64,000 nt of DNA from Paraescarpia echinospica (lineage: Eukaryota; Annelida; Polychaeta; Sabellida; Siboglinidae): the NCBI GenBank assembly GCA_020002185.1, contig CM034531.1, forward strand, positions 87,149,759 through 87,213,758, read 5' to 3'. Of the stretch, positions 50,301 through 61,039 are shown in pieces (within the stretch, counting starts at the first letter, position 1; the number at the start of each line of letters is the position of its first letter). The notes under the pieces were generated by a model. The model searched no databases. It was given only the letters and a program-made list of their open reading frames with translations, and was not told the DNA's origin. Position numbers and translations under genes: made by a program.

Positions 50301-53300
50301 CTTCTAACCGGAATTAATCAGCCTAGTAATTTGTAATCAGAAACCTGCCGTGTTGAACGTGAGAAAATGGAACACCATTGAACATCAATGAGTATTACAG
50401 TCAACTCAGCCTGACTCGGCCATATTGCCAATAAAGCATGTTTTGAAAGTGGATGTTTTGTTTACCATTTGAACATGCTGTGGGATAAAAACTTTCTAAA
50501 TGTGAACATTGTTACGAGTTTACTAAACACAATTTGGCAGGCAGTGCCCCATCAACATATTTGTTAGAGTTAAGAACTTTAAATTAATGAATAAATGAAA
50601 ATCTAGAAATAGACTACCTCTTTTAACTCAAGTTAGTTTGAATAATAATAAAACTGTTATAGTTTGTTAAAACAATTTTGGTCAGCTTTAAAAAAACAAT
50701 TAAGATATATGAAAATGTCAGTGCATTTTGTTTTCAGAACGTGAGTGTAGGAGGTTCGACATGTGGCCGAGCCAACTTGAAGCTGATACGCACTCTGTTG
50801 GATCAGACGGCCGGCCAGACATTTGTTGGCAGGACTGTGGATGTTCTCAGTGATACAGTTTCTAGTCAGAAGACTCCTGTTAGATTCCCATCACTTCTCT
50901 CAAAGTTCAGGTATGTCTTTTTTAAAATGGCATCTTCAATGTTTACATTGTACAGACTACAATGTTACGGGTCCCTCTAGTATTGCATGTTGTTTTTATG
51001 AGTCTGAAATTTGAAAAATATTGCACGTCAGAGCATCAGCACATTTGTTCAAACTTATGCGCACCCTGTTGGAACCGATGGGAGATTTGTGAAACCTATT
51101 TTTTCGGCTGCATGAGTGGCATCTCTTTGTGTTGTTCAGTTATCATAAGTATTTCTCTCAAAAACAACCTCTCAAGCAATCTGTTACAGTACCCATGTAG
51201 GGACACTGATTTTCCGTTTAAAAAAAGGCAAATTCTGTTTCGATTCTGTTTCAGAAAAAGGCAAATTCTGTTTCTGATGAAGTATTTTCTGTTTCAGAAA
51301 AAAAAATTTGTTTTAAATTACGCATTTTCCATGTCAAATGAAGCATTTTTCCTTTTAAAATGGCATACTGGCAAGTTGCATTTCAAACATCTTTTTAAAG
51401 AACCCCATTTCTGTTCGGAAAAGTAATATTTTATTTCAAAATTAACTTTGAATAATAATACATACTGTGAAAAATCTAATATATCACAATGTTATGATTT
51501 CTGCATATAAATAATACTGTTTAGCTGTGTGGTTAACTTTTCTAACAATATTAATTTTTGCAATATTTGCAACAAAGTAACAACCGTACATAATCAATTT
51601 AGATAATAAAATAATTCCTGTCACACAATAACCACTAAATGACTGGTTGTTTCTATTGCAGCAGTTTCTCACCTTTCCCCGCCTTCTCCCTGTGTGGGTT
51701 GGCAGGTCTTGCAGAGTCTCTTCCACTTCTTCCTGTCCTGAGCCCATTCTTCCTTCATCTGCCATGCCTTTAAATTTTTCCTCACCCCCATTGGCAGAAG
51801 GTGTAGATGAACACCTGCCAATGGGGGTGAGGAAAAATTTTCGTTCTGCTGATCTTTAGCCCACCTCTGTCCATTCTTTCTCTCCATTTGTCCAATCTCT
51901 CTTCTATCCTACTTCTGTCTGAATCACACAACACCAGGTCATCTGCGAACAACATAGCCCAGGGTGTCTGTTCATTGATCTCCTCTGTAACCACGTCCAG
52001 GATAATGATAAACAGTTAAGGACTAAGGGCCGCCCTTGTGTAGACCAACTTCAATCTTGATTTCCTCTGTCTTTTGCAGCATTTGTCATGATACTTGCCG
52101 AACACCTTTCATACATGTCCTTTATGATGGTAATGTAGTATTTTGGTATGATCTTCTTTCGGAGGCTATACCAGACCAGCTCTCTAGGAACTCTGTCATA
52201 TGCCTTCTCCAGGTCCACAAACACCATGTGTAGACCTCTTCTGAACTCCCTATGTTTCTCTTGGAGCATCCTGAGGCAGAACAGTCGCACTATCGACATT
52301 CCCGGTTGCACTGTCGACATTCCCGGTTGGAAACCACACTGTCTTTCATTTATCTCCACCATTCCTCTCAACCTCCTCTCTGTCACCCTCTCCCAGAGCT
52401 TCAGAGTATGGCTAAGAAGTTTGATCCCGGAAGTTGTTACAATTTAAAGGGTCTCCTTTCTGTTTGTAGATTGGTGCAATCACGCTTTTTCTCCATTCAT
52501 CTGGGAAATCATTGTCAAAGGCCTGATTTAGCACTTCTACCATACTTTTCTCTCCTTCATGTCCGAGCACCTTCACTACTTCCATCAGTAGTTCATCTGG
52601 TCCACACGCCTCGTTTTCTTCATCTTACCCATCTGTGTCCGCACCTCCTCAGGTTTGATTTCTTCCATTGGGCCCTGTACTGCCTGGGTCCCTGCCAATT
52701 CTTGACTTTCATTCTCAACATTTAAGAGTTCATGGAAGTAATTCTTCCATCTCTCCCGTATCTCTTCAACCTAGGTGAGTAGTGCCCCATCTTTGCCTTG
52801 ACAAAGACTACCCTTCCTATGTTCACTGATCTCCTCTTCCTGGTGTTTGCCAGGTACCTGTCCAAGCTCCTCTTTTGCAAAGTGCATTATCTTTGGGTAC
52901 ATCTCTGTCCATGTTGTGGTCCTTTCTTCAGTCTGCAAAGCAGCCAGCTGTTTCTTAACCTTGTAAATGTAGGTACTTCCATGTCCATCACTAGTGTCCT
53001 GTGCTGAGTTGCTATAGAATCTCCGGGAATCACCTTGCAGTTTGTCACACCTCTCATGTTGTCTTTCCTTATCAAGATGTAGTCAGTCACTGTTTTGGTT
53101 CCTCCCCTGCTGTATGTCAGCAAGTGCTCTCTCCTCTTCTGGATGAAGGTATTTGCTATGGCCGTGTCAAATGCCTCCGCCAAATGCAATACTCTCTCTC
53201 CCTCCTCATTTCTATTTCCCGCAGAGAATCCTCCATGCCATCTTCCAAACCCCATCCTATCTTCTCCAATGTGGCCATTTAGGTCTCCTGCTAGGACCAG

Positions 53301-56300
53301 GCCCTCCCTAGTTGGTAGTCCTATCAGCAGTGCCTCCAGTTGGTTCCAGAATGCCTCTTTAACCATATCTTCACAACCCACTTGTGGAGCGCATGCTGTC
53401 ACTATGTTCCACACTACCTCTGCCAGAACCAGCTTCATAGTTCATCATCATTCTATCGGAAATTCTCTGGACTTCCAGTACCTTGTCTTGATGGTTTCTT
53501 ATACTAATCGCAACTCCGTTCCTTGCCCTACCGGTACCACTGTAGAATAGCTTGTCTTGTTTCCTCCCCCTCCCCCTCTCCGAGATTTCATCATGTCCAC
53601 AACTTCTCGGCTCTTTCCAATCAACAATCCAATGTTCAACCCAGCTATTTTAATCGTCTGCCTACCCCTTCGAATATTTTTCGCAGGCACGGGATGGTTG
53701 CGCTGCGCGTCGTTTACAGGGAACACCCTAGCTGTAAACTCTCTCCTATTTTGACTCTGCATGAAATGATTTGTGGCAGGGTTTTTACGGCCGGATGCCC
53801 TTCCTGACACCAATCCTCCTCCTTTTTCAGGGCTTGGGACCGGCAGTTGAATTTGTTAGAACTATGAAACGCGGACTATATCACTATCAAGGAACTTCTA
53901 TTTGGATATACGGTCTTTGATCACTACTACGAAACACGGACTATATCACTTTGTGCCAGAGTAACTTAGGCTGTTGTTATTCCTTCAAGTTTCTTGTTCG
54001 AAACCGGAATCTGTACACTTATGCATGTACTAAAGATGTGACAACTACATTTAACTAACAGCATATTTTCATTTACCTTAGTGGACAGCTAGACAATGTT
54101 CATGAAATGGTTTATGTTAGCGCCTTCCGCCTACGTCCCTGTTTATGCCGTTTGATATGAGATTGCACTAGAGCCATGACACTTCGTAACGATTTGCTTT
54201 GTGCGTTTAAAAAAAATTCTCTGTCGTAAAACCATCAAAATAAACTAATACCACTGCATATTAATCATTTTTGTTTCAAAATATTGCCAATAAAGTCGGC
54301 ATCGTTTACAGTGTTGGTGGTTCTTCTCTCTCAGTGTTCACGGAGTTTCCGTTCAAAAACGCAAATCCTGTTTCAAATTTATAAAAACGTTGATTATGCG
54401 GAATTCCATCCGTTTGCCAGGATTGCGGAATTTCTGTTCCAAAAAGTCAATTCCGTTTCAAAATCCGAATTCTGTCTGTCCCTACACCAGTTGATCCATT
54501 TATAATGTCAGTCCATTTCTGGTGTTGTTTACTCTGCCTACTACTAAAAATTAGACTAGAGTAGCTGAGGCCCATGCTGTGTGATATCTCAACAAACCAC
54601 CAGCCCCACATCTCGCAAACTTAGTCTCTCACACCATTTCACTTCAAAGTAGTTACAATAAAGGTTTGTGGGCAGGGTTACACTATCCTGGACGGTGCCA
54701 ATTTCTGTAATGATCGTTGGTATTCGCACATCTAAAACTAATACTTTAATAATTTAATTTATCAGCTGTCTGAAAACATAGCACGCAAAACGCAAGAGTA
54801 CACAGCTTTGTTACTCCACCGCACATTTTGGTATGTCACAAACACTAACCAGGGACCCACTCGTTGTGCCTCTGCAGTTTTTAGTCCTTTGGGCCGAAGG
54901 TCCAACAGACTCACTCCGCGTCCGCCGTGTGCTGTCCGTCATTAGCTGCCATATCTCAGCAACTTTTTTAATATTTTTAAAAATTATTATTCATCGTATC
55001 TTAGGGGACTGCCACTATGCACAATAAATCTGTATTTGATAGAATCATTCTAAGGGCCCCGTACGGCCCCCTAAACTGGTAAATTTTCACATTTTGTCTA
55101 TTTTTTTCAAAAACGCTTCAGCAACTTTTTCTCTAATTTTGCATAGACGCAATTTAGGGTACTGCCACTATATACAAGAAATCTGTATTTGATTGAATCA
55201 TTCTAGGGGCAGCTCAGGGCCCCCAAAATGCAACATTTTCCTACTATTTCCCTATTTTGTAAGCCTTCAGCACTGATCTCTATTTATAACTGGATAGTGC
55301 CCTATCTCTTATCACTGGGGTGGTTGAGCAGCCTGCCACTGAATTTAGGTCAGTGTGTGATCAGTGAGCCACTGGCTGGCATGGTCACCCATGGGCACAG
55401 TTTATTGTTTTATTGTTGGTCAGTCTTGGTATGGCCAGAGCTGTGCTGTTTTTTATTGCCCAGTGGAGAGTGAGTGCCTAGTGGGCTTCAGGCATTGTAT
55501 GACTGGGGTGAGACATTCTGATGTAATACACCTTTTGTACCATTACAGGTATAATTATATAATTAGCTAAGCACCAACTTTCTAGTGTATCATGGCAATA
55601 TACATTAATAACATGCATACTATAACTATAAGCCAACTTTGAATGCTATACAATCCATATTTCCATGCTATCCATGTGCATATATGCAAAACCTTCACAG
55701 TCATGTTGTGTTAACATTTTGTTTACACATAAAGACATAATCTGGCATAACTTGATACATTTTTATAGCAGCACATTTGTACTTCCAGTGTATCGTTGCA
55801 ACATAACATACATATTGTGTGCCAAATTTGAATGTCATGCATGTAATATTTCCATGCAACACATTTGCATATATAATGTAAAACTTCAACAGTCGTTTTC
55901 TTCATTTTCACTTTTTGACCCCTACCATGTTCAATGCTCCATAACATTGCCAATTTTTGTAGCAGTCATAATTTTTTAAACCGTGTAAAGCATCCTAACC
56001 AACCTTTACAAGAAAGTAAGAAAACAATGTTACAATTTTTCCGACTTATCACTCATTTGGTCAGTCGGGGTCACATATAGTCCAAAGGACTTTAGGGTCC
56101 TTTGGCCCATTTTTGGTACGCCACAGTTACTGAATGTCTCACAACTGACCAAGGTGTCGGAAAACATACGGTACAAAAATATTTATTTGGTAGATTTTTA
56201 GGGTGTCCAAAATCATAGGATATTATAGTCATTACAGTACTTCACTACTCCATGATTCACTAATCTGCATGCCAGATTAGTCCAGCCATTATGAATAAAA

Positions 56301-58514
56301 GTGTGCGGATACGTGACAATTCAAAGTTTTCTGAAACTTCTTTTTGTGCAGATTGAATGCAGGCGTAGTTTGAATTTAATTCTGCTGTTATTCTGAAGGT
56401 CGCCTTTGGAGCACAGTCCTGGCTGCCCAGAAAGTAAATCACTTGTAGAAAGAGTGAAAGAGAAGGTGTCCAAGCCAAAGGTGAGTCCTGTACTTTTATG
56501 TCATGGATACTGTATTATGCGGTACAGTAATCAGTAGTTCATGTAACAATATTCAATGATAAGTTCATTAATTCCGGCTCAGAAAATATGGACATGTGTT
56601 GACCTTTACTGAAATATAAATAATTGCCACATATTATTAAATAACACGTGTTGCGTACACATCACTGAGTTCCAGCCCATATTATATATGCTCGTATATG
56701 ACCTGAATGTGATTATGTCTTATTTAAGGTAATACAGCTATGTGTTAATATGTTAACTTGGAGGCACTCTAAGTGTATCTCCTCCCAAGTGCTGAGATTC
56801 ACTGGCCTCTTTCTACAGTCATCATGTCCTTGGACCATTGGTGTTTTGGCCTCTGGTCTATGATGTATTAAAAAACACAACAATGGTCATTTACCTTTTC
56901 AGTGGACACATTGAGTGGTCAGCCATTCACCAGGGAGTCCCACTGTGGATTTATGTTAAATGTATTGGAAAATTATTGTCTGCGTTATTGTCTGCGTAAT
57001 TGGCAACAGGAATTACATGGTCAGCAGGAACAAGTTTAAGATAAATACTGTAATAACTGTATGTATTCGGTCACCGTTAGTTTTCAGACATCCTAAAAGT
57101 CTACAGAATTAATTACTTTGTGTATCCTATGTTTATCTATAAAACTCGGACACCAGTTATTAGAGATAAATTATAAAACATCGCTGCTCACCAGTGAAGT
57201 TATAAAGCCCAATTAATAGCATGGCTAATCAAATGAGACACAATGTCAGGACTCGATCATGTTTGTAAACATTCGGACAACATGTCTGTAAATTACTTTT
57301 CTCTGCCTATGTTTTCAGATAGGTGAGAATTTAATTACAGGTGTATTTTAGTTGTGTGAATACACACAGTATTTGTGTTACTGTTTAGATCATCATTGCT
57401 GCCATTGGTTTACTGCTCCGGAGATGGGGTGTGAGCTTGTTGTAAATATCAGATGGATGTTACCAACCAGTCTCAGGATAGACGTTGTGATCTATAGAAT
57501 TGCTAAATATGGAGTGATTTACTTGTAGCAAAAATATGCTGTGAAGCGATACCAATCCTGCCTTGACTGGGCACCGACTGACGTAAAGTTTGATGAGCAA
57601 GAAACCAAGCAACTCATATCAGTGCCACAGAGTTATACATCAAGGTAAGTCTTTCATGTTTCCACATAGACAATACAGCCAGCGATTTTGATGTTCGGTT
57701 AAGATACAGTTAAAGTAAGTTGGTTTATCCCATTGGGAATCAGAATCATTGTTCTTTATATTGATGGCATGGGAATAGATTAGTTTAGTAATCTATTTTT
57801 TTGCAGTCTAATTAGTAAAAGTGTGAACGCTTTTGTTAAGACCATTAAAAAATTGACTTTGATTGGGCAACTTGACTGCACCCTATGAAAATAATGTTAT
57901 AGTTTTTCTAGTGATTTCACACAAAAAAGGTTTAGGTTTCATTAAGTGAGTCTGAAATGGTATGAGCAAAAAACTGCATTAAGGAAAGACGTTTGAAAAG
58001 TTGATAATGCCACCATTTAGTGAGACAACTTATGCAATTAGATTCTATAAAATCTATTAGGATGATGTTGCATTTCAACCACTTTGTTTTGATGTAAATA
58101 TTTTCATAATTAGTAGCAATGTTCTGTATTCTGTTACCTAGCCGGACACTCATCTCTGATAACTCCAAGTTCTCTGAAACGGAACAAGTACCACAAAAGA
58201 GACAAAAGACAAAGAAAGATCACATAGTAACAGAGTCGATGTTCGACCAGGAAAATATTGATGCTAGTCAGCACAGCTTCAACGCCAAAGATGCTTGCCA
58301 GAAGAATTCTGGCTCAGGTAAACGACCACTTGAGACAGCAAACTATGAAGAGCCGTCCTCGCAATGCACAAAGAGCACCTCTTTCCCGGTTCCGCCTGTA
58401 AAGAAAGGAAAAAAGGCAACAACTGCTAAAACAACACTGAAAAAGCCAAACAAAAAGATTAATGCACCTCTGTTGAAAGGACAGAAGCAACTGACAGCAT
58501 TTTTCAGGCTGTGA
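41265..58514 (+). CDS. PARPBP: PCNA-interacting partner PARI, 11 coding exons, 661 aa
   Basis: A nuclear UvrD-helicase-like protein without ATPase function that restrains homologous recombination at PCNA (known in vertebrates). Eleven exons join in phase over 1986 bp. Residues 56-94 hold [10 protein letters not shown] and [15 protein letters not shown], matching the vertebrate N-terminus. Residues 150-175 hold [18 protein letters not shown]. Residues 258-286 hold [11 protein letters not shown] and [10 protein letters not shown], the UvrD-like motif. Residues around 315 hold [12 protein letters not shown], then YVKGISEF. Residues 538-650 are a basic, disordered tail. The last residues [10 protein letters not shown] form a PIP box (QxxLxxFF, 652-659), and FFRL is also the human C-terminus. 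Human PARI is 579 aa. The first coding exon is the least certain part. Confidence 0.93.
41555..41899. repeat. Direct repeat of about 34 bp in PARPBP intron 1
   Basis: AATGTACATATAGTCTAGAG and the following TAGTAGGT.TGAAAT occur near 41555-41588 and again near 41862-41899, about 300 bp apart. This could be an old duplication or long flanking repeats of an insertion. Confidence 0.75.
42085..42266 (+). CDS. PARPBP: PARPBP coding exon 2
   Basis: Acceptor ATTATTAG|AT and donor AAG|GTACAA; 182 bp. It encodes [18 protein letters not shown] through [15 protein letters not shown]. The ATG right after the acceptor opens a different frame that is not the conserved one. Confidence 0.9.
42895..43080. repeat. 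93-bp direct duplication in PARPBP intron 2
   Basis: Two adjacent copies starting GCTGAATTGGCTGT, both running through GCGACCACATTGAATATCAAAC to CATCCATTATATTGC. Confidence 0.85.
43259..43528 (+). CDS. PARPBP: PARPBP coding exon 3
   Basis: Acceptor GTTTTCAG|GACACC and donor GAG|GTACAA; 270 bp, 90 codons. Encodes [18 protein letters not shown]. Confidence 0.93.
43556..43650. repeat. 57-bp direct duplication in PARPBP intron 3
   Basis: AATAGGTTGATGTCGGTGTAAATAAA occurs twice (as two blocks ending in AATAAA), about 57 bp apart, just after exon 3. Confidence 0.8.
44088..44203. repeat. 18-bp minisatellite in PARPBP intron 3
   Basis: The unit ACCATTGGCTCTTACAGC is repeated six times exactly or nearly so, plus a partial seventh. 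Each unit contains ATTGG, a reverse CCAAT core. Confidence 0.95.
44303..44506 (+). CDS. PARPBP: PARPBP coding exon 4
   Basis: Acceptor TATCCAG|CACGAG and donor GAG|GTATCA; 204 bp, 68 codons. This is the least conserved internal exon relative to the vertebrate protein and accounts for part of the extra length. Confidence 0.85.
44507..45160. other. PARPBP intron 4
   Basis: AT-rich. A tRNA-like GGGTTTGAACC near 45068 may be a SINE scrap, but no body was recognised. Confidence 0.4.
45161..45325 (+). CDS. PARPBP: PARPBP coding exon 5 (UvrD-like motif)
   Basis: Acceptor TGTTGCAG|TGCTAC and donor CAG|GTATGT; 165 bp. Encodes [11 protein letters not shown] and VINVPDRGL, the best conserved part of the protein. 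Confidence 0.96.
45818..45972 (+). CDS. PARPBP: PARPBP coding exon 6
   Basis: Acceptor GGTTGCAG|ACGGCA and donor GCCCG|GTACAT; 155 bp. Encodes [19 protein letters not shown]. Confidence 0.95.
46388..46648 (+). mobile_element. tRNA-derived SINE, head-truncated, in PARPBP intron 6
   Basis: Starts at TTTTGAACCTTGGGCAAG and follows the family body: CAGTTCACTCAGTTG, GAGTACCTGGCTATAGACAG, ATATTTGTGTACAAATG, CCCAGAGAAGTCAAGATG, TTGAACAGGTCTGCAGGGAG and GCGCTATATAAGGACTTACC. Confidence 0.85.
46692..46857 (+). CDS. PARPBP: PARPBP coding exon 7
   Basis: Acceptor TTTGAAG|CACTGC and donor CGG|GTGAGA; 166 bp. Encodes [18 protein letters not shown]. It sits between a SINE ending about 45 bp upstream and a LINE starting about 10 bp downstream. 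Confidence 0.93.
46868..47600 (-). mobile_element. CR1-like LINE 3' fragment, antisense in PARPBP intron 7
   Basis: Reverse complement of the family at 21500-22180. The AATCTTGTTAAATC tail starts about 10 bp after the exon 7 donor. The GGTTGGACTCTCGATAAGCC block and the reverse transcriptase C-terminal coding ([20 protein letters not shown]) can be read on the minus strand with frame breaks. The upper boundary with the next LINE is approximate. Confidence 0.8.
47600..50040 (+). mobile_element. LINE 3' fragment carrying a 46-bp minisatellite
   Basis: Before the array, plus-strand codons read [19 protein letters not shown] and [18 protein letters not shown]. After the array they read [11 protein letters not shown] and, further on, a degenerate C-terminus with a 3' UTR ending in (ATT)n near 50020-50040. 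PAYLxSLLTP..VPR.....G.KAFSV..S.LWN is the conserved C-terminal block of many LINE reverse transcriptases. The two halves form one element, split only by amplification of the 46-bp stretch between them. Confidence 0.75.
47718..49806. repeat. 46-bp minisatellite, about 45 copies
   Basis: The unit begins CCTGTTGTTCCTAGACTCAA, continues TACTAACATTGGAGC and ends TAAGGCTTTTG. It is nearly homogeneous; the main variable base is TTTTG versus TTTTA. One copy near 48420 lacks about 18 bp, and one near 48525-48545 is rearranged (AAGGCAGAGCTAACTC). 46 is not a multiple of 3, so no continuous protein is encoded. Confidence 0.98.
50041..50737. other. PARPBP intron 7, distal part
   Basis: 50160-50240 looks like another copy of the LINE 3' UTR (GAGAGGATTTAGGTGATACG compared with AAGGATTTAGGTGCAAAAG at about 50007). 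50425-50562 resembles 43070-43195 in intron 2. Confidence 0.45.
50738..50910 (+). CDS. PARPBP: PARPBP coding exon 8
   Basis: Acceptor TTTTCAG|AACGTG and donor TTCAG|GTATGT; 173 bp. Encodes [16 protein letters not shown], matching YCGRDTVKALLVLLDE of the vertebrate protein. Confidence 0.94.
51200..51425. repeat. Repeat rich in AATTCTGTTTC, PARPBP intron 8
   Basis: GTAGGGACACTGATTTTCCG and repeated GGCAAATTCTGTTTC blocks are echoed at 54335-54490, where TTCTGTCTGTCCCTACACC ends a similar stretch in the same intron. Probably two scraps of one transposable element. Confidence 0.4.
51650..53870 (-). mobile_element. RTE-type LINE, antisense in PARPBP intron 8, degenerate
   Basis: Minus-strand order: endonuclease start [18 protein letters not shown] near 53640; after a deletion, the endonuclease core near 53440-52890 with SAYAPQVGC-like [32 protein letters not shown] and TQHRTLVMD. 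Then the reverse transcriptase with [17 protein letters not shown] (near 52230), [12 protein letters not shown] (near 51950) and the C-terminal [11 protein letters not shown] (near 51720). Catalytic Asp pairs are present, but several stops and shifts break the frame. An 18-bp duplication ([14 protein letters not shown]) lies near 52300. Confidence 0.85.
51774..51838. repeat. Near-perfect hairpin inside the RTE LINE
   Basis: Arms of about 25 bp (core TTTTTCCTCACCCCCATTGG and its reverse complement CCAATGGGGGTGAGGAAAAA) enclose AGGTGTAGATGAACACCT-like loop sequence that itself pairs. Only a 2-nt bulge breaks the symmetry. Confidence 0.9.
53871..54951. other. PARPBP intron 8, middle part
   Basis: Contains a CACGGACTATATCACT duplication near 53872-53955 and the transposon scrap at 54335-54490. 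No frame of interest. Confidence 0.4.
54952..55215. repeat. Degenerate tandem duplication (about 155-160 bp unit)
   Basis: TCAGCAACTTTTT, ACTGCCACTAT and AATCTGTATTTGAT.GAATCATTCTA occur twice in the same order. Confidence 0.75.
55560..55910. repeat. Degenerate tandem duplication (about 210 bp unit)
   Basis: AGTGTATC.T.GCAA.ATA, then CCAA.TTTGAATG, ATTTCCATGC, GCATATAT and AAAAC.TTCA.CAGTC occur in order twice. Confidence 0.65.
55911..56398. other. PARPBP intron 8, distal part
   Basis: A short hairpin, AGTCCAAAGGACTTTAGGGTCCTTTGG, lies near 56090. Nothing else recognised. Confidence 0.45.
56399..56480 (+). CDS. PARPBP: PARPBP coding exon 9
   Basis: Acceptor TTCTGAAG|GTCGCC and donor AAG|GTGAGT; 82 bp. 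Encodes [19 protein letters not shown]; with the previous exon it recreates the FRSP junction seen in the vertebrate protein. Confidence 0.9.
56481..57528. other. PARPBP intron 9
   Basis: No element recognised. Confidence 0.5.
57529..57644 (+). CDS. PARPBP: PARPBP coding exon 10
   Basis: Acceptor ACTTGTAG|CAAAAA and donor TCAAG|GTAAGT; 116 bp. Encodes [14 protein letters not shown]. Confidence 0.9.
57645..58141. other. PARPBP intron 10
   Basis: No element recognised. Confidence 0.5.
58142..58514 (+). CDS. PARPBP: PARPBP coding exon 11 with stop and PIP box
   Basis: Acceptor GTTACCTAG|CCGGAC; stop TGA at 58512-58514. It encodes the basic tail with lysine-rich, NLS-like stretches ([16 protein letters not shown]) and ends in the PCNA-binding [10 protein letters not shown]. 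Confidence 0.95.
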
Positions 58515-58906
58515 AATTGGCAGTATGAAATTAAACTATGTTAGCATAAGTGTTTTAGTTGTGTGAAATGTCAAATGTATGAAATGTGTGTTGTCCTTTA
58601 GTGGTTACGATTTGAAGTGAGTAATACACCTGTATACTAGGCTATGCTGTGTGTGTTACATATGTGAGAAAGTTTTTGTGGCAGAGTCAAGGCATCATGT
58701 TTGAATCATAAACTGATGGATCCAGTATATTCCTGTTTGCCTGGGTTATAATTACAATAATGCACATGACCACCGTCAAGCTTTGCATCACCAACGATGT
58801 TTACGTAAATATGTGCATTGCATTACAAGTGCGGCATGACATCTGTTAAATCAACCTTTCCACATGCAGCTAAACCTTGAACAACTTTGCCTTATGTAAT
58901 GTCATA

Positions 58907-58912
58907 AATAAA
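58907..58912 (+). terminator. PARPBP: PARPBP poly(A) signal
   Basis: AATAAA about 390 bp after the stop codon, the first canonical hexamer downstream. Confidence 0.6.
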
Positions 58913-59964
58913 AACATTTTGGGCCAGAATTTAACAAAACATACGGCAATGCCAGAACGCTCCACGTGTTCGGCATCCATTTCTGTTTGCTATTATCCAT
59001 TAGGTCACGTGATGGATATATCGATTATGTTGTGTTGACAGTTGACTCTTGCTATCAGGACTTCTGATCTAAAGAATAATATCTGCTTAAAAGGAGCAAC
59101 TTTAAAAACCCCGTTTCGTCTTGCACTGCATTATGTACACATGGATGTAAAGAAGATTGGTTACAATTAACCGTTTGACTCAGTGTGTTCTTTCTAGTGA
59201 GATTTCTCTTGTGGTAATTGATGCATGCGTACTTCAGTTGTATCCTAACATCTAAGGTGTGACATATTTAGGCTTTTATATAGGTGCATTATTTACGTGA
59301 AGCAAAATGTTGCAAACACTATATGTATGTTTTAAATAATTTTAGTGTGACATCGTTTTCCATGGGCTATGCTATATGAAACATGAAAGTGTAAGACTTT
59401 TACGGATGTATATAGTTTCTATACATTGTGAAAGTATCGTCATGTTATTTCCAATATTTGTGCTGTTAATTTTTATTGTATGTGCATTGTACCTTCGTTA
59501 AATGACATACACACATTTTTACTTGTGTATAAAAATCTTATTTATTTAAATTGCATGTTTTACACTGGTTTTGTAATAAAACACAACTGTATAGATCTAA
59601 AAATGCGTTACAGTAGAATCCCTCTAAAGCGGTCACCTAAGTGTCTTACAGAAAACGGCCTGATTAAAGGGACGGGTTGCACATTCCGTGCGACATGACG
59701 TCGGGTATTGTCTTGATGAAACGAACTGAGACTCTGATGATGGTCATGGAAAATGAACCTTTCCAGTTAAAAGATGAAGGCATTGGCATACAGGGCCTAG
59801 CGCGTCAATTGCGGCGGTCGTTGTGGGATAGAACATAGACAGCAAACATTGATGACCTCAATTACCAGAGGACACATCGAATCTGGCATTCCACAAATGT
59901 GTTGGGCTAAATGGCGCAATTTTTTTTTTTTATAGATTTCTAGAACATTCCACCTGTACAACTT
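58913..59964. other. Intergenic, AT-rich
   Basis: No gene recognised. A short plus-strand frame (59480-59698) has no domain. Confidence 0.5.
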
Positions 59965-60300
59965 GTGGTGGCAAAGGGGTCAGTGCGTCGGACTCTTGAT
60001 TAGATCATTCCCGCGGTCAAATCCTCTTGCTGCCTTTTTGAATCTTTTACCGTTTCAAACCTTTGGCAAGTTTCTTCTCCCCATCATACTCCAGTTCACT
60101 TAGCTGTATGAAAGAGTACCTAGCCATAGACAGTGGAGGATATCAGTGCACGAATAGTCTTGGCGCAGGAATTGCAGTGTGGCTGAATGCTTCCCAGAGA
60201 ATGGTGTTCGATTGACCATGTCTACCAGCAAAGTACTTTGAGCAGTCCAAAGGACTGGATATATCCCTATATATAGGCTATATAAGAATTTTCCTTTATT
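59965..60300 (+). mobile_element. tRNA-derived SINE, full-length but diverged
   Basis: Head GTGGTGGCAAAGGGGTCAGTG with a degenerate B box (CGGTCAAATCCTC). The body then reads CCAGTTCACTTAGCTG, GAGTACCTAGCCATAGACAG, CCCAGAGAATGGTGTTCGA and TATATAAGAATTTTCC. Confidence 0.75.
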
Positions 60301-60474
60301 TGTTTTTTTTTATACAAAATTACGGTGAGGTGTTACCATGCTGCATGCAAAACATTAGTCTACATCTTAACTACAATACGCATTTAAACAATAGTGATTC
60401 AGCGAACTTCCTAACCCTTACATTGTGCAGGATATACCTATACCAGAGGCAAAGTATATTCAAAAAAAAAAAAA

Positions 60475-60918
60475 CTAAGAATCTACAAGAGCAATGTCCT
60501 CTCTGTGCTCCTGTACGGCTCAGAGTGCTGGCGCATGACACCAATAGACTCTCCAGCTTCCACAACACCTGCCTAAGGAAGATAATGAAAGTATACTGGC
60601 CCGAGACCATTTCCAACACAAGACTCCACCAAACAACAACAGATCTGCCTCACCCTTAAAAAGAGGAGGTGGACATGGCTCGGCCATGTCTACAGGATGA
60701 GCAGCTACATTCCAGCAAAGACAGCATTGACCTGGACGCCAGAAGGAAATAGGAAAAGAGGCAGACCAAAAACAACTTGTCGACGATCAATTGAAGAAGA
60801 ACTAAAGAATGCTGGGCTGACCTGGGGCACAGCAGCAAGGAAAGCCCAAGACAGAGGGGTCTGGCGAGGCTTGTGCGAGCCTTATGTGCCACACGGCACG
60901 AAGAGAATAAGTAAGTAA
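60475..60918 (+). mobile_element. Non-LTR retrotransposon C-terminal fragment
   Basis: RIYKSNVLSVLLYGSECW (as in LINE reverse transcriptases) is followed after frameshifts by RRRWTWLGHVYRM and GNRKRGRPKTTCRRSIEEEL, then TWGTAARKAQDRGVWR and a TAA. This is the typical C-terminal tail of LINE ORF2 proteins. Confidence 0.8.
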
Positions 60919-61039
60919 AGAGGCAAAGTACTCGGTCTCCCCTAAATATTTCCGACGTGTCTACTTGGTTACGGGCATATTTGGGTATGTGCTTAGGAAA
61001 AATAAACACTTACTGCCTAACAATATCAACACGGATGCC

